A DNA stretch of 64,000 nt from Taxillus chinensis (GCA_023512835.1 CM042085.1:7106062-7170061); one strand, 5' to 3'. Numbered from the stretch's first letter, positions 12,001-23,393 are shown. Notes: generated from the letters alone by a model not told the origin. Numbers and translations: made by a program.

Positions 12001-14078
12001 CTCCAAATTTTTAGAGTTGAGAATATTAAAAAGAACATTTGGACTTCAAATTTCCCAAGCAAAAAAGGAAAAACCAATTGCTTTCTTTGCAGATTTATTT
12101 AGAGGTTCTACAATGTATAATATACTAATTTATTTCCTTTTATGCAACAGATCAGGTTTATGAAACGAATAAAAATAACGCTAGACATTAGACATTAAGG
12201 TAAATAGAGAAACAGATGATGAAGAAAGTTCCAAATTTAGAAATAGCAATAGAGAGCACGGATCTCCTTGTATAAGGACTCAAGCACTTTTTTTTTTGGG
12301 GAAGGACTCAAGCACTTGAATTGCTGGATCCTAAGATGTAACACAGTGACTGTGATTTCCCAAGACGGTATATATCCATGGAATAACATACTTTTCACTG
12401 CAGGATCTGTCAAAAGCAAAATCTTGTACATTAATTTGTATTTTGCACCTACCATGCTTGGTGAAATAAAAGCCAATGAGAAGATTCCATGACATTAATT
12501 TTGAATGGTTGAAGTGTGTAACTTCTCTCAAAATAAATACAAGAAAGGACGTAAGATTTCACATAATGATAGATGTGGCCATGTGGGGGAGGTTTCTATT
12601 TTTTTAGATAAGAAAAAGACACCATTAGATAAGGATTAGACTGCTAGTTATTTTCAGTCAGAAAAGCTTTGTGATTAGGCATGAAACCGCGGTCACTCCA
12701 TGCGTGTGATAGAAAATTAAATTTTCAAATCAAATATTCTCTTCCTCAACCTCCCTGTTGACCACGCCTCTCCTCTCTTCCTTCCGATGTACCTTCCTTC
12801 TCAATGCTCTTTCTCTCCAAAACCGAGGGTGGGAGACTACAGATACAGCACAGTCACTGTTTTATATTTAAAAAAAAAACACTTACTTCTTATTAAAAAA
12901 ATCATAAAGGGTTTAATTTAAAACTTAAAAGTACATAAAATGATTTTCTATTTTTTTATATTAATGGAAATTATTACGAACACCCTTACACATCATAAAT
13001 GAGTCGTCATGGCATCACCAAAACTCTGACCGTTACCACGATGCAATCCCTGTGTGTTTGAAAACTAAACTCCCCATCTCTAACATAATCCATCCAGTAT
13101 CTCTATTCAAACACAGTGTTCCAACAGCACCCCTACTGCTTGTTAAAAATGGTTTTTGGCTTCTACAGCTCTTTGTTATCTGTTGATTTCTTTATTATTT
13201 AATACTTTTTAGGCTCAAGAACTTATTTAAACAAGTGTTGTGGACTCCGAATAGCCAAAAATGGTGCAATCAGTTTCCATATATGGAAAAAGAAGGACAT
13301 ATTGACCCCAAATTCATGCAAGATGCTCTTGCAAGTTGCAACTAACGTTACTAACCTGATCCTGTGAGGTCATTAAAATTTAAAATAGAAACAGAATTTC
13401 ATGGTCAACAATCATATGAACTGAATCAACACAGAGTTTTATGATTTTTAAATAAACTGAATCACCATAGCCAGAGCAAAGAGTTTTTATGATTTTTAAA
13501 TAAACTGAATCAACACAAAGAATTCTATCTTCTGTAGTTCCCATCCTCCTCCTCCTTAAATTATTCCTGTTCAACCGGCTATTAACCACAAACAATGAAT
13601 GAAAACCCCTTACTAATCTTGCAATGATATTCAAACCCTGTTGCAATCTCTTTGCAAGCTATTTTTTAATGCCAGAGAAGCAAAAAGAGATGCTTTTAAG
13701 AAAAGGAGGATATTTAGGGGGGTGTTGTGTGGGATCTATCGCGATATTTCCAAGCGTATTGTGTAATAATTTAAACACCCTTTTATATGACAAATAAAAA
13801 AAAACGTAGAAACGGTTTCGCTGTTTAGTATTAAAAAATAAATGTAAAAGACATTAATATCAATGAAGGGAAAATGAAAGTAACTCTGCGAATTACAACT
13901 TACCTATATATAGTATTGCAGCAATGTAAATCAAAAACAGAAAATTTCTAACCTCCTTACGTCATTCAACGCCCCAATCAAAAGTTAACCAACCTTTCTG
14001 GTAATTCTTCCTTAAAACCTAAATACCCAAGGCGGCGATTAATCGCATTTTCAAGACTACTATCACCTAGGTATCTGA
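9012..14078. other. intergenic region without supported gene
   Basis: Mixed AT-rich DNA. A slightly coding-looking plus-strand patch at 9110-9240 (YERKLSDISGDALSVEAE in one frame) cannot be tied to a family. A short local direct repeat near 13433-13513 contains two copies of an approximately 35-bp unit (gatttttaaataaactgaatca). Poly-purine and poly-T tracts occur. Remaining open frames are short and lack domains. Confidence 0.5.
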
Positions 14079-14110
14079 GGGGGGGGGCGGGGGGGGGGGG
14101 GGGGGGGGGG

Positions 14111-14168
<58 letters not shown>
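14079..14168 (+). repeat. 90-nt poly-G tract (probable assembly artefact)
   Basis: Ninety consecutive positions are G except for C at 14088 and 14111. The tract is followed by a stuttering stretch (ccttccccgg, then aaaaaaccgccgggggg) of poor-quality appearance. Natural plant genomes rarely hold such a G homopolymer. Two-colour sequencing chemistry and gap filling both generate false poly-G. It also marks a sharp change of sequence character from generic intergenic DNA to retroelement-like DNA. Confidence 0.8.
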
Positions 14169-14170
<2 letters not shown>

Positions 14171-14850
14171 TTCCCCGGAAAAAACCGCCGGGGGGAAAAA
14201 TTGGGTTCTAGTTGTGGGGCTCATATTTGTTATTTCTTGTTAGCCTGTTTACTTTACGGGAGCATGGCGGGCACTGGGGTTCGGGCTTCTCCCAATCTAG
14301 TTTTCCTCCACGATATGGTGGCCCTGGTGATATACCAATTTAGTGGCGACCACTCCTGATGTACCCCTTTTTCTTTGCATTTTGAGGACACTGCTCACTT
14401 TAAAAGTGTGGGTGTTGCACGCTCAAGACTGTTTGGTTTTTGTCGTTTAATCCAACCTTTGGGACGTTAGCTATTTTGTTATATACACATAATGTTTATA
14501 ATTTCTCAAGTAGTTAGATCATGTTGTCTGGGGTTGGATTTTTCTTTTTCACATTTAATCATTCCATCCGATGGCCATCTTTCAATAAGTTTGATTTATG
14601 CGATGGGCTAGTTGAATTTGTTGGGAATTGATATATACGATGTGTGGTGATACTGTGAACTTGATGCACTCTTTCATGCCTGTTACTTTAGTTTTTATTG
14701 CAACTGTAGTGTTTTAATAGTTAGGCTTGTGTGCTTAATTATTTATTGCAACTGTAGTGATTTTGAGGTCGTACAGGGGGGGATGATAAGCGCGTTATTG
14801 CGAGGGGTTTGTTAGCTTCTTTCGCAACATGCTTTATTGCTTGGAAACGA
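14169..14850 (+). mobile_element. putative Ty3/gypsy 3' end (Tat/Athila-like)
   Basis: The phrase ttgaggacactgctcacttt with aaaagtgtgggt at 14380-14412, and further on a polypurine-like acagggggga followed by tgataagcgcg at about 14772-14795, resemble the region just before and at the start of the 3' LTR in Tat/Athila-type elements. No pol domain is visible and the other LTR was not found. Assignment rests on remembered family motifs only. Confidence 0.3.
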
Positions 14851-15499
14851 ATCATATATGGCCTCTAAAAAGGCTGATATCCTAAAATCATGTTATATGA
14901 TTTTATATGAATACTATAAATGATTATTATTAAATAATTCTGGCGGCCCAATTTTAAAAATTTAAGAGAGAAGTTGGCCAACCATTATACTGTTTATATC
15001 TTGTCTAGTTCTAGCTCTATATAATCATTACCAAGCATATTGTTTTACTTGAATATTGGTATATTCACGTAAAATATAATAAACTACTATGAATTTGTGA
15101 TATATAACATCTGTATGATATACATGATGCGGAACTACTGTTGTGTTAATTGTCGTTGATTAGTTTAGTTGGCTGCATAAATATAATAAACTATTGGGTT
15201 CTCATTATGTGCATTTGAAGTAGGTTATAGTTTGTTTGGTGCGCGGGAATGAAATCGAGGAAAATGGAATCATTAAAGGAATAAGATTGACATGGGAAAT
15301 GAATGAATTTTTTAATTACCTTTTCACGTTTGGTATGAAAAAAAGGTAATGTATTTATGTAATTACTTAAATATTCTCAATTAAAAATTATTAAAATAAT
15401 TTTTTTATTAATCAAAAATATTTTAATCTCTTCTCTTACGTTTCTAACGCAGCGCAGGTGGGCAGATTTGTAAAAACTCGTATTTGGGTAGTTTTGAGA

Positions 15500-17360
15500 G
15501 ATAGTCATTCTATGGGAATGTAACTATCTGGACGGTAGTGTAGCCGTCGATGTGAGCATTTTGACTGTACTTGGGCCCGATTTCGAGTCGGGGCCCCGTT
15601 TGACCCGATTGTTGACTTCTCGGGGTTTATTGGTTGACTTTGCGTTTGAGCAGTCATTTGAGTGCGATAATATCTGAACAGTGTTGTGCTCGTCATTTCG
15701 AGCGTTTTGACAGTAATTTGACTCAATTTGGAGTTCGTGACCTCGGGAGGTCAATTATTGCGTTCGGGTTAATTATTGTTGGGAGGCCAATTATTGGCAA
15801 CGGGATATATATAATTAAGAACTGCCTTATCTCTTTAATTGTCAATTATTGGTGCGTGCGTGTTTGAGCAAGAGAGAAAGAGAGAAGGTGAAGAGCGTGA
15901 AGAGCTTTCTTGGCGATTTCGGGGCGATTGGAGCTCGTAGATCGCAAATAATCTTCCAGGTAGGTGTCCTTAACTGTCTTATCTCAATCATATCTTTGAA
16001 TATGTGATATGTGGTTGTATGAGTGTGTATTTTATGAGGGTTGAGAATTCAACCATGGAGGTCTAGATTTAGATCTAGATGAATATATGATTTGTGTGTA
16101 TTTCTGCTGTTATCGTGCGAATTAGAGGCGTTTAGGACACGTTTTCAGGTAAATATTGCAGTTTATTGCGTAAAACATGTGTTTATGAGCGTCTGGGGGT
16201 CACTGGGTTGCTTCCAGAAAAAAAAAGCCAAAAACGACGATGAACATCCACTGGCGAGTGTTAGGGTCGCCAGGACCAGTCAAGACTTCGTAGTCAAGCC
16301 TGGAGTCGCAGTAATGGAGTCGTCAGCCTTCGTAGTCGCAGCCTACGGAGTCGTCGGAAATGGAGTCGACAACTCGTAGTCGCAGCCTACGGGTCAACAA
16401 TTGGGAGTCGTCAGCCTTCGTAGTCGTAGCCTATGGAGTCGGCAGTGGAGTCAACGACCTTCGTAGTCGCAGCCTATGGAGTCAAGAACTTAGTTAGTCC
16501 GGATCGAATCCGGAGGAGTTGGTCCGGATCGAGTCCAGGAGGAGTTAGTCCGGATCGATGAGTCCGGAGGAGTTGGTCCGGATCGAGGTCCGAGGAGTTA
16601 GTCCGGATCGCAGTCCAGGAGGAGTTGGTCCGGATCAGCAGCCAGATGATCCGCAGGCAAGCAACTGCACTGCACTGGACATTTACATTGTAAACCATTA
16701 TGCCTCTCCACATTTAAGTATTATACTTAAATTACAATGTAAATAACGAAATACCCCCCATTTGGATTCAAAGAAAAATACTAGAAAAATTAATTCCCAT
16801 TCTTTCAAAATGTGAAAATTGGGATTTAGTGTAAAATCTCGGAAAAACCAAAAGTTCGTAGTAGTGAATTTTTGGAAAGTGGGGTTAGACATCTCAGAAA
16901 AATCCCCAAAAATCAAATTATCTTATTTATGATATGGGAACCCAATGCCGGGACTTTTAATTTCAAGAAAATAGCTGCTATGGGTACTTCCTTCATAAAT
17001 CAAGAATTGGGGATTTACTTGTGAAAACTGGCTACAGTTCCAAGGAAATGTTGAGAATGACATGTCATACTAATGTTAGTATGTTGGTGTAAGGTATTGG
17101 GGCATAGACTCCGTGACTTATTTGGGTTCTCACCGTGATGCACCGATGGTGCTATGTGGTTGACGTGGCAGGCATATGCACCGATGGCAGGCCTGTGTGG
17201 CGACTGTGGCCGAGCATATTGCGCTGTGGACAGGCTAAGGCCTGAGTTGAGCCGTTGAGCTCGTGGAGCTAGGGCTGAGTGCCCTAAGCTGGGATCCCAT
17301 GGAGGATCGTGGACAAGTTATCCTATGTGAGCAGGCTGAGTCCTGATGTTTGTTTGTAGG
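15500..17360 (+). mobile_element. older gypsy LTR, left part
   Basis: Sequence from about 15500 has the character of a long plant gypsy LTR: alternating GC-rich blocks, no coding potential, internal minisatellites, and the phrase catccactggcgagtgttagg seen in Tekay/Del-type LTRs. It is interrupted at 17361-17365 by the insertion of the young chromovirus and resumes at 22884. The joined LTR would end at 23393 with ggggcgtgaca. The left boundary is uncertain because I could not find a matching TG start or target duplication. Confidence 0.45.
16270..16640 (+). repeat. two adjacent minisatellites within the LTR
   Basis: About 16270-16490 is a degenerate array built from ttcgtagtcgcagcctaygg and gagtcgtcag-like units. 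About 16494-16640 is an array of ggagttggtccggatcgag units of about 24-28 bp, with at least six recognisable copies. The minus-strand frame through it reads repeated DPDQLLR and RSGL peptides, which is a by-product of the repeat. Confidence 0.75.
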
Positions 17361-17365
17361 CTGAG
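17361..17365. repeat. target-site duplication, left copy
   Basis: CTGAG immediately before the left LTR; the same five bases follow the right LTR. Confidence 0.9.
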
Positions 17366-17750
17366 TGTCACGGGGTCAGCCTTTATAGCAGCTTAACCCG
17401 TGCGGCACCTAGTTCCCACCCGTATGAAGGAACGCTAGGTCAGCCTAACTCGTCGCATTTGGATCGGAACCCATCGATCCGTTGTAAAGCAATTGTGTAG
17501 GGAAGTGCTTAGCGGAAGATCGATTTAAACGAAGGCAACAAACGATTGTATTGATTGCTTGAAAGCTTTACAACATCACTCCCCTACATATAGATGTTAA
17601 CACTTTTCTGGCTATGTCGCCAGGAGACATCATATATGATCGAAACATAAAATCTCTACAACTTACTCTATAAGCTAAGTACAACACTTTACAAAGGGGA
17701 AATACCCCAAAATGGCCTAAGTATGCTAGGATAAGCCTCGGTCCGTGACA
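17366..17750 (-). repeat. 3' LTR of the chromovirus
   Basis: 385 bp with termini tgtcacgg and ccgtgaca, so the ends form a short inverted repeat. Compared with the other LTR it differs by t/c in cacccgtatgaag, an extra g in catatagatg, and g/a in cctcggtcc. Confidence 0.93.
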
Positions 17751-18440
17751 TTCTCCCCCACCCGATTTCGCAGCGTCCTCGTTGCGTCTTCGGCTTCTTC
17801 GAACTCGTCGAACTGCTGGATGTAGCGTTCGGTTTCTTCCCGGTACTCTTCAATATCTTTGGAGAATTGCCCCAGATCCTCTTCCTTCTCCCGCCTTGCC
17901 TCTTCAACCGGCTTGTTCTTCCATTGGACGTAGTACTCCACCCGGCTTGTTCTACGCCCCTTCTTGGCACGACTCTACGAGAGTGGATTTTCTCTATCTC
18001 TTTATCGTAGGTCTTGCCCGTTGATGCTGTTGGTGTCCGCGCCGCCCGTTGTCTGCTCATATCTTCCAAGTCTTCGTGGTAAGGCTTGAGCAAACTAACG
18101 TGGAACACCGGATGCCTTTGTAAGCTAGTCGGGAGGTCCAGTTGTATGAGACCTTCCCAACTCTCTTAAGTACTTTGAAAGGCCCCTCATATCGGCGCAC
18201 CAAACCCTTATGCAATTGTCTGAGTGCTTTGGTTTGGCGCGGAAGGAGTTTGAGCATCACCATGTCTCCTTCCTGAAATTCCAAGGGCCTCCTTTGTTGA
18301 TCCGCCCACTTCTTCATCTTCTTCGCCGCTTTGTGCAAGTATGCCCTGGCCAGATCCGTTTGTTCATGCCATCCTTTTGCAAACTTGAACGCCGCGGGGC
18401 TCTTTCCGATATACCCCCGAGTGATGGAAGTGGGCGTCAA
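17689..18440 (-). pseudogene. integrase C-terminus and chromodomain
   Basis: The frame 18440-18057 carries the GPY/F-type segment (GDMVMLKLLPRQTKALRQL, VRRYEGPFKVLKRVGKVSY). The next frame carries FHVSLLKPYHEDLED, and a third frame (17941-17726) carries the chromodomain-like EYYVQWKNKPVEEA with an acidic tail. Chromodomains of this kind direct chromovirus integration towards particular chromatin marks. Frameshifts separate all three pieces. Confidence 0.75.
17751..17764 (-). other. polypurine tract
   Basis: On the minus strand cgggtgggggagaa directly abuts the 3' LTR, the expected position of the plus-strand primer. Confidence 0.8.
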
Positions 18441-18960
18441 TGGTTGTTGCCCGGTTGCGAGTTCGAACGGGCTCTCGTTCGTGGACTCGCTCTTCGCAAG
18501 TTATATGAGAATTGGGCTATGTCCAGGAACTTGGCCCAATCTCTTTGATTGGCACTCACATAGTGCCTCAGGTCACAGCTCTCAGGTAAGCCATTGACAC
18601 GTTTAGTTTGGCCGTCTGTTTGTGGGTGGAAACTTGTTGAAAAGTTTAAGTCCGAACCCATTATCCTGAATGTCTCGGTCCAAAATCGCCCAAGTGAATC
18701 GTGAGTCCCAATCGCTCACAATTGTCTTTGGAATGCCCCAGTACTTCACCACGTACTTGAAGAATAGTCGGGCCGTGTCGTCTGCCGTGCAGTCCTTCGG
18801 AGCTGGAATGAAAACTCCGTACTTAGAGAATCGGTCGACCACCACAATGATCGTACCGCATCCTTCGGATCTTGGGAGACAAACAATGAAGTCCATCGAA
18901 ACACTCTCCCAAGGTCTTTCCGGAGTAGGCAAAGGTTCTAACGTCCTGCCGATTGCCGAT
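18437..18960 (-). pseudogene. integrase core, catalytic Glu replaced by Lys
   Basis: The DDE integrase core is split over two frames. The first Asp is in VSMDFIVCLPR, the second in IVSDWDSRFT (family consensus SDRD, so Arg is also changed to Trp). The third motif reads HPQTDGQTKRVN where the family has HPQTDGQTERVN. The codon at 18602-18604 reads AAA on the minus strand in place of GAA, replacing the catalytic glutamate by lysine. A frameshift lies near 18660. Even with a corrected frame, this copy should lack strand-transfer activity. Confidence 0.85.
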
Positions 18961-19792
18961 TCTCTATCTTGTCTTGTTGGCACACAAGACAAGTCTTCAC
19001 GTACACTTGAACGTCCTCGTAAAGTTGAGGCCAGTAGTAGCTCCGTTCGACCAACGCCAAGGTACGATCGACTCCGGGATGGCCAGCCCACCACGAGTCG
19101 TGACATTCTTTGAGGATGTCTCTCCTCAAACTTCCCCATTTAGGAACGTACACCCGTTCCCCTCGAGTATGGAGTAAGTCATCCCTTAACCAAAATCGCC
19201 GCGTCTTCCCAGCTTTGACGCATTCCACCAAGGACTTGGCTAATGGGTCATGCTCCATTCCTTCCTTTAATTTGTCCACCAGGGGGAATTGTGGTTGGCT
19301 AATGGCTGCAAGTTCCGCCTTCCGACTTAGTGCATCGGCCACCACATTATTTGTGCCCGGTTTGTACTCGAGCACAAAGTCAAATTCCGCTAGGAGTCCT
19401 TGCCACCGTGCTTGCTTCGGAGTTAAGTTCCTTTGAGTAAGAAAATAACTCGTAGCAATGTTGTCCGTCTTCACCACAAACTTGGACCCTAGCAAATAAT
19501 GCCTCCACACCCGAAGGCAATGCATGACTGCCGTCATCTCCTTTTCATGCACCGCGTACCTCCGTTCGGTGCCATTAAGTTTCCGGCTTTCATATGCTAC
19601 AGGATGCCCCTCCTGCATTAGAACTCCACCGATGGCAAAGTCTGAAGCATCCGTGTGAACTTCATAAGGCTTCGTATGGTCCGGCAGTGCCATCACCGGT
19701 CCGTTTGTCACGGCTTGCTTCAACTTCTCAAATGCCTCTCGGCAAGCATCATCCCACACCCAAGTCTTGTTCTTCTTTAGTAGTTCCGTCAA
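18938..19792 (-). pseudogene. RNase H and integrase zinc-finger region
   Basis: A 284-aa open frame, the longest intact part of pol. It begins at the end of the RT connection (WDDACREAFEKLKQAV). The RNase H domain has its acidic residues in HTDASDFAIGGVL, HEKEMTAVMH, VKTDN and ADALSR. It then runs into the integrase H2C2 zinc finger (HDSWWAGHPGVDRT, then CLVCQQDK). All recognisable catalytic residues of RNase H are kept. The frame then drifts into a non-integrase tail, which marks another frameshift near 18960. Confidence 0.85.
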
Positions 19793-19867
19793 GGGTGCAA
19801 AGCAATGTGGGAATAACCGCGGATGAATCTTCTATAGTAGTTAACCAAGCCAAGGAATGAGCGCATT

Positions 19868-20563
19868 TCAGGGGACTTTCTTGGGCGTCTCCCATTCCTT
19901 GATGGCTAACACTTTCTTATTATCCATCTTTAGTTTGCCGCCGCCAATGATGTGACCCAAGAAGGGCACCTCCTTCTTCGCAAAGTCACATTTCTCCTTC
20001 TTCACAAAGAGTTGATTCTCCCTTAAGATTTGGAAAACCCGCCGTAAGTGTGCCTTGTGCTCCTCCAAGGTTTTGTGCAGACGACAATGTCATCAAGGTA
20101 CACCACGACGAATCTGTCCAAGTATGGTTGGAAGATCCGGTTCATCAACGTACAAAATGTGGCGGGCGTTTGTAAGGCCAAAGGGCATCACTAAGAACTC
20201 GTAAGAGCCATATCTTGTGACGCACGCCGTCTTTGCCTCATCACCTTCGGCTATCCGCACTTGCCAATATCCCGACCGCAAGTCTAGCTTTGAGAACCAT
20301 CTCGCAGCGCCAAGTTGATCAAATAGGTCGGATATGAGTGGGATGGGGTAGTTGTTCTTCACCGTAATCTTGTTTAGCGCCCTATAGTCAATGCATAGCC
20401 GCATCGACCCATCGTGCTTCTTTTGGAACAACACCGGTGCTCCAAATGGCGCTTTGGATGGCCGAATGAAACCGGCATCCAACAAGTCCTTCAATTGTTT
20501 CCGAAGTTCTTCCAACTCCGGTGGTGCCATCCGATAGGGCACCGCAGCCATGAGGCCTTGCAC
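19868..20563 (-). pseudogene. reverse transcriptase region, frameshifted
   Basis: The frame 20563-20093 carries [18 protein letters not shown], the conserved [10 protein letters not shown] and [12 protein letters not shown] and the FGLTNA motif of gypsy RT. Just after FGLTNA the frame shifts. The catalytic YLDD (20089-20100) is therefore not in the same frame, and translation of the remaining palm/thumb part ([28 protein letters not shown]) resumes in a third frame at 20068-19868. The catalytic aspartates themselves are present at DNA level. The enzyme copies element RNA into DNA in virus-like particles. Confidence 0.85.
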
Positions 20564-21050
20564 CGGCCTCTAACTCGATCTTGTGGTCCACCTCCCGCTT
20601 CGGCGGAAGTTGTTTGGGGAGTTCGGGTGGCATAACGTCCCCAAACTCTTCAAGGACCGTCTTCACTTCGGTTGGGGGCTCCTCCCCAACACTTGGGCAT
20701 TCTTCTTTTACCATGGCAATGAAGGTTGGCTCCTGTCGCCTAACTCCTTTAGACAGGTTGGAGCGCCGAAAGAGACTTCGCCTTGAGCTCTTCCTCCCGC
20801 ATTACCTTCACCATGCACGTTTTTCCCTCGTCCATGATGCACATTGTGTTGGTGCTAGGAATTGGAATTGCCCGCACCTGGTCAACGAACTCCATCCCCA
20901 GACCATGGGATAGTCGTCCATCGACACCACGGAGAGATTCACCTTGCCTCTCCACTCGCCAATACTTAGCTCGACACCTCGAGCCACGCCATGGATTGGA
21001 CCGGCACTGGAGTTCACCGCCTTCGGCCCAGCCCTTCTCTTCCTTGTAGA

Positions 21051-22460
21051 CTATCCCCAGGCTCTACGAGCTTCTTCGACCTTGATGAAGTTGTTGGTCG
21101 CACCCGTGTCCACCAGGGCCTTAGTTTCAAGGTTGTTGGCCTTAGCGAGCACGTACATGCGGCCCTTCTGTCGTCCGGATGGTGGCACCTCCACCTTCGC
21201 CTTGATTGCATTGAGGAGTTGCAAGGAACCAAGTCGTGGACCCCTCGCATTCCTCTCTTCGTCTTCGTTGATCATCGCGGAGAGCTTGGAGCGCTTCGGG
21301 CACTCGAACGCCTTGTGAGGACCTTCACAAAGGAAACAGGAGATCCTTGGCTTCTCCCCGTCCTTGGAACCATTCGCGAAGTGTTTTGGGCGAAAGTCCT
21401 TAGACGGTTGGAAGGGTCTCCCTTTTCCTTCACTCCGGTTGTCTCCCCCACGTTTCTCCTTGTGGAACCTGTTCGCCTTGGAAGTCGATGAAGAACTCGG
21501 TGGTTTTCTCCGGCTTCTTGTATTCGATGAGTGATTCGGCCACCGCCATGGCCGACGCCAGGTCCTGCACATTCCTCCGTCGCAACTCCGGCCTTCGCCC
21601 ATTGTTGCAATCCGTCCATGAAGGAAAATAATGAATCCTTCGCGGACATATCCGGGATCTCCAATATTAGCTCGGAAAATTCACGGACGTACTCCCGCAC
21701 CGTGCCTTTGTGGGTAAGGCGCCGAAGTTTCGCTCGGGACTCGTCCTCCGCGTTCTGGGGATAGAATTGGGCCTTGATCTCCCGCTTGAAATCCGCCCAA
21801 TTGTCAATAATACATAGGCCGCACTCCTTGTCGGCATATCGTCGCCTCCACCACACCATAGCCGAATCGACTAAGTATAGTGGAGCGGTCTTCACCTTCT
21901 TTGCCTCGTCGACAATGTTCAAGGCATCGAAGTCTTGCTCCCATGGTCCAGAGGAAGTTGTCTAACTCCCTCGCATTCCTTGACCCAAGATAGGTCTTAG
22001 GCTTTGGCACATCGATTTTGGAGCTGGAATGGCCGCCAACGCCACCTTGGGTGATGCCATCTTACGAGAGAGACCAATCCGCCTTGATCTCTTTGATTTC
22101 CTCTTGCATCGCCAGGATTTGGGACATGAGAGAACCCTTCAAGCCCTCAAATCGAGAGTTCATGTCGTCCATGACGGAGTTGAGAAGCCCTTGCATCCTC
22201 CCATAGCTTTCCTCACCCTCGGAGTCCAGCTTTTCGATGCTTTCAGTGTGCTCCTCGACCACCTCCATCTGTTCGGCTAACGCCAACTCCAATTTGGCTA
22301 GTCGACTCTCCAACGGACATGTCTCCCTCGAAACGGACTTGTCTCTCCTCCGTTCCTTAGCGTGGTGCTCCTTGTCGCGGCCTTCGTGGTCGCCACCACT
22401 AATGACAACAGATCCTCCGTTTGTCATTTTTACACCGTCTCGAAGTTTTGATTGTTCCAC
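21051..22460 (-). pseudogene. gag and protease region, frameshifted
   Basis: Gag starts at the ATG at 22460 and opens with a charged, coiled-coil-like N-terminal part (SRLAKLELALAEQMEVVEEH). The retrotransposon Gag core follows in other frames (WWRRRYADKE, FYPQNAEDESRAKLRRL, about 21600-21900). A zinc knuckle CFLCEGPHKAFEC (CX2CX3HX4C) lies near 21300-21340. An aspartic protease active site ALVDTGATNNFI lies near 21080-21120. At least three frame changes split the region (about 22062, about 21930 and about 21600-21580), so no full Gag can be made from it as written. The protein would package element RNA, and the protease would process the polyprotein. Confidence 0.8.
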
Positions 22461-22480
22461 CGAACTTTAGCACCAACCGC

Positions 22481-22492
22481 GCTCTGATACCA
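22481..22492 (-). other. primer-binding site, initiator Met-tRNA
   Basis: On the minus strand TGGTATCAGAGC lies two bases inside the 5' LTR. It is complementary to the 3' end of plant initiator methionine tRNA and is the standard priming site for gypsy and copia elements. Confidence 0.9.
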
Positions 22493-22494
22493 CT

Positions 22495-22878
22495 TGTCAC
22501 GGGGTCAGCCTTTATAGCAGCTTAACCCGTGCGGCACCTAGTTCCCACCCGTACGAAGGAACGCTAGGTCAGCCTAACTCGTCGCATTTGGATCGGAACC
22601 CATCGATCCGTTGTAAAGCAATTGTGTAGGGAAGTGCTTAGCGGAAGATCGATTTAAACGAAGGCAACAAACGATTGTATTGATTGCTTGAAAGCTTTAC
22701 AACATCACTCCCCTACATATAATGTTAACACTTTTCTGGCTATGTCGCCAGGAGACATCATATATGATCGAAACATAAAATCTCTACAACTTACTCTATA
22801 AGCTAAGTACAACACTTTACAAAGGGGAAATACCCCAAAATGGCCTAAGTATGCTAGGATAAGCCTCAGTCCGTGACA
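22495..22878 (-). repeat. 5' LTR of the chromovirus
   Basis: 384 bp, over 99% identical to the 3' LTR by direct reading. Element transcription would start within this LTR and run leftward. Confidence 0.93.
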
Positions 22879-22883
22879 CTGAG
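22879..22883. repeat. target-site duplication, right copy
   Basis: CTGAG immediately after the right LTR, matching 17361-17365. Removing the element restores ggctgagtcctgatg, a phrase that also occurs just upstream near 17330-17349. Confidence 0.9.
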
Positions 22884-23393
22884 TCCTGATGATTGTGCAC
22901 ACTACACAGTGCACGAGTACACAGAGCATGTAGTATAGACTTGTATGTTTGCATGATGTGGAGTGTTAGGGTCACCTACTGAGCTTGTCGCTCACCCCTA
23001 CTTGTTGTTTACCTTTTTCAGGTGTGACCCGAGACTAGTGGAGGACTTTCTTCCAGGAGGACGTGCCCACTACTCTGATGTATGATACAGTTCTGTATTC
23101 TGTATTGTGTATTGTATTATGTTTGTATCCCGGACATGAGTCCGTGGACAGTTATATTTGCATACTGTTTGTGATGTGATGTCTGTATGACTGTTTGACT
23201 TATTGTATGCATGATGATGTATGGGAAAGTACAGGATTACCCTTGATGTATGACTGTACAGGGTTGCACATTTGAGACAGCACCCACGGTGTAGTCTCTT
23301 TTGGTGCTAGTCACCAACCCCTTGACCTTTCGGGTGCGGGCAAGGGGAAGTCATGTACCCGGTTCTGGGTTCCCTGGAATTCGGGGGCGTGAC
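22884..23393 (+). mobile_element. older gypsy LTR, right part
   Basis: Continuation of the LTR interrupted at 17361. It has the R-U5-like order seen in long plant gypsy LTRs: ctactgagcttgtcgctcaccc, a T-rich run, ttttcaggtgtgac, then a GC-rich tail ending ggggcgtgaca at 23393. No internal coding region follows, so it is a solo LTR or a truncated remnant. Confidence 0.5.

Larger units (their letters stand above)
17366..22878 (-). mobile_element. young Ty3/gypsy chromovirus, complete but defective
   Basis: A 5.5-kb LTR retrotransposon on the minus strand. Two LTRs of 385 and 384 bp differ by two substitutions and one 1-bp indel. CTGAG flanks it on both sides (17361-17365 and 22879-22883), a canonical 5-bp target duplication. 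Next to the right (5') LTR is a primer-binding site for initiator Met-tRNA, and next to the left (3') LTR is a polypurine tract. Order from 5': Gag with zinc knuckle, aspartic protease, reverse transcriptase, RNase H, integrase and chromodomain. That order and the chromodomain make it a chromovirus. The short length suggests a Reina- or Galadriel-like clade, which I cannot settle. The coding part is broken by several frameshifts and the third integrase catalytic residue is changed. Confidence 0.93.

Noticed and set aside
20381..21500. Long plus-strand open frames (up to 166 aa) inside the retrotransposon
   Set aside because: They run opposite to clear gag-pol domains and have no recognisable motif; they are shadows of GC-rich coding DNA.
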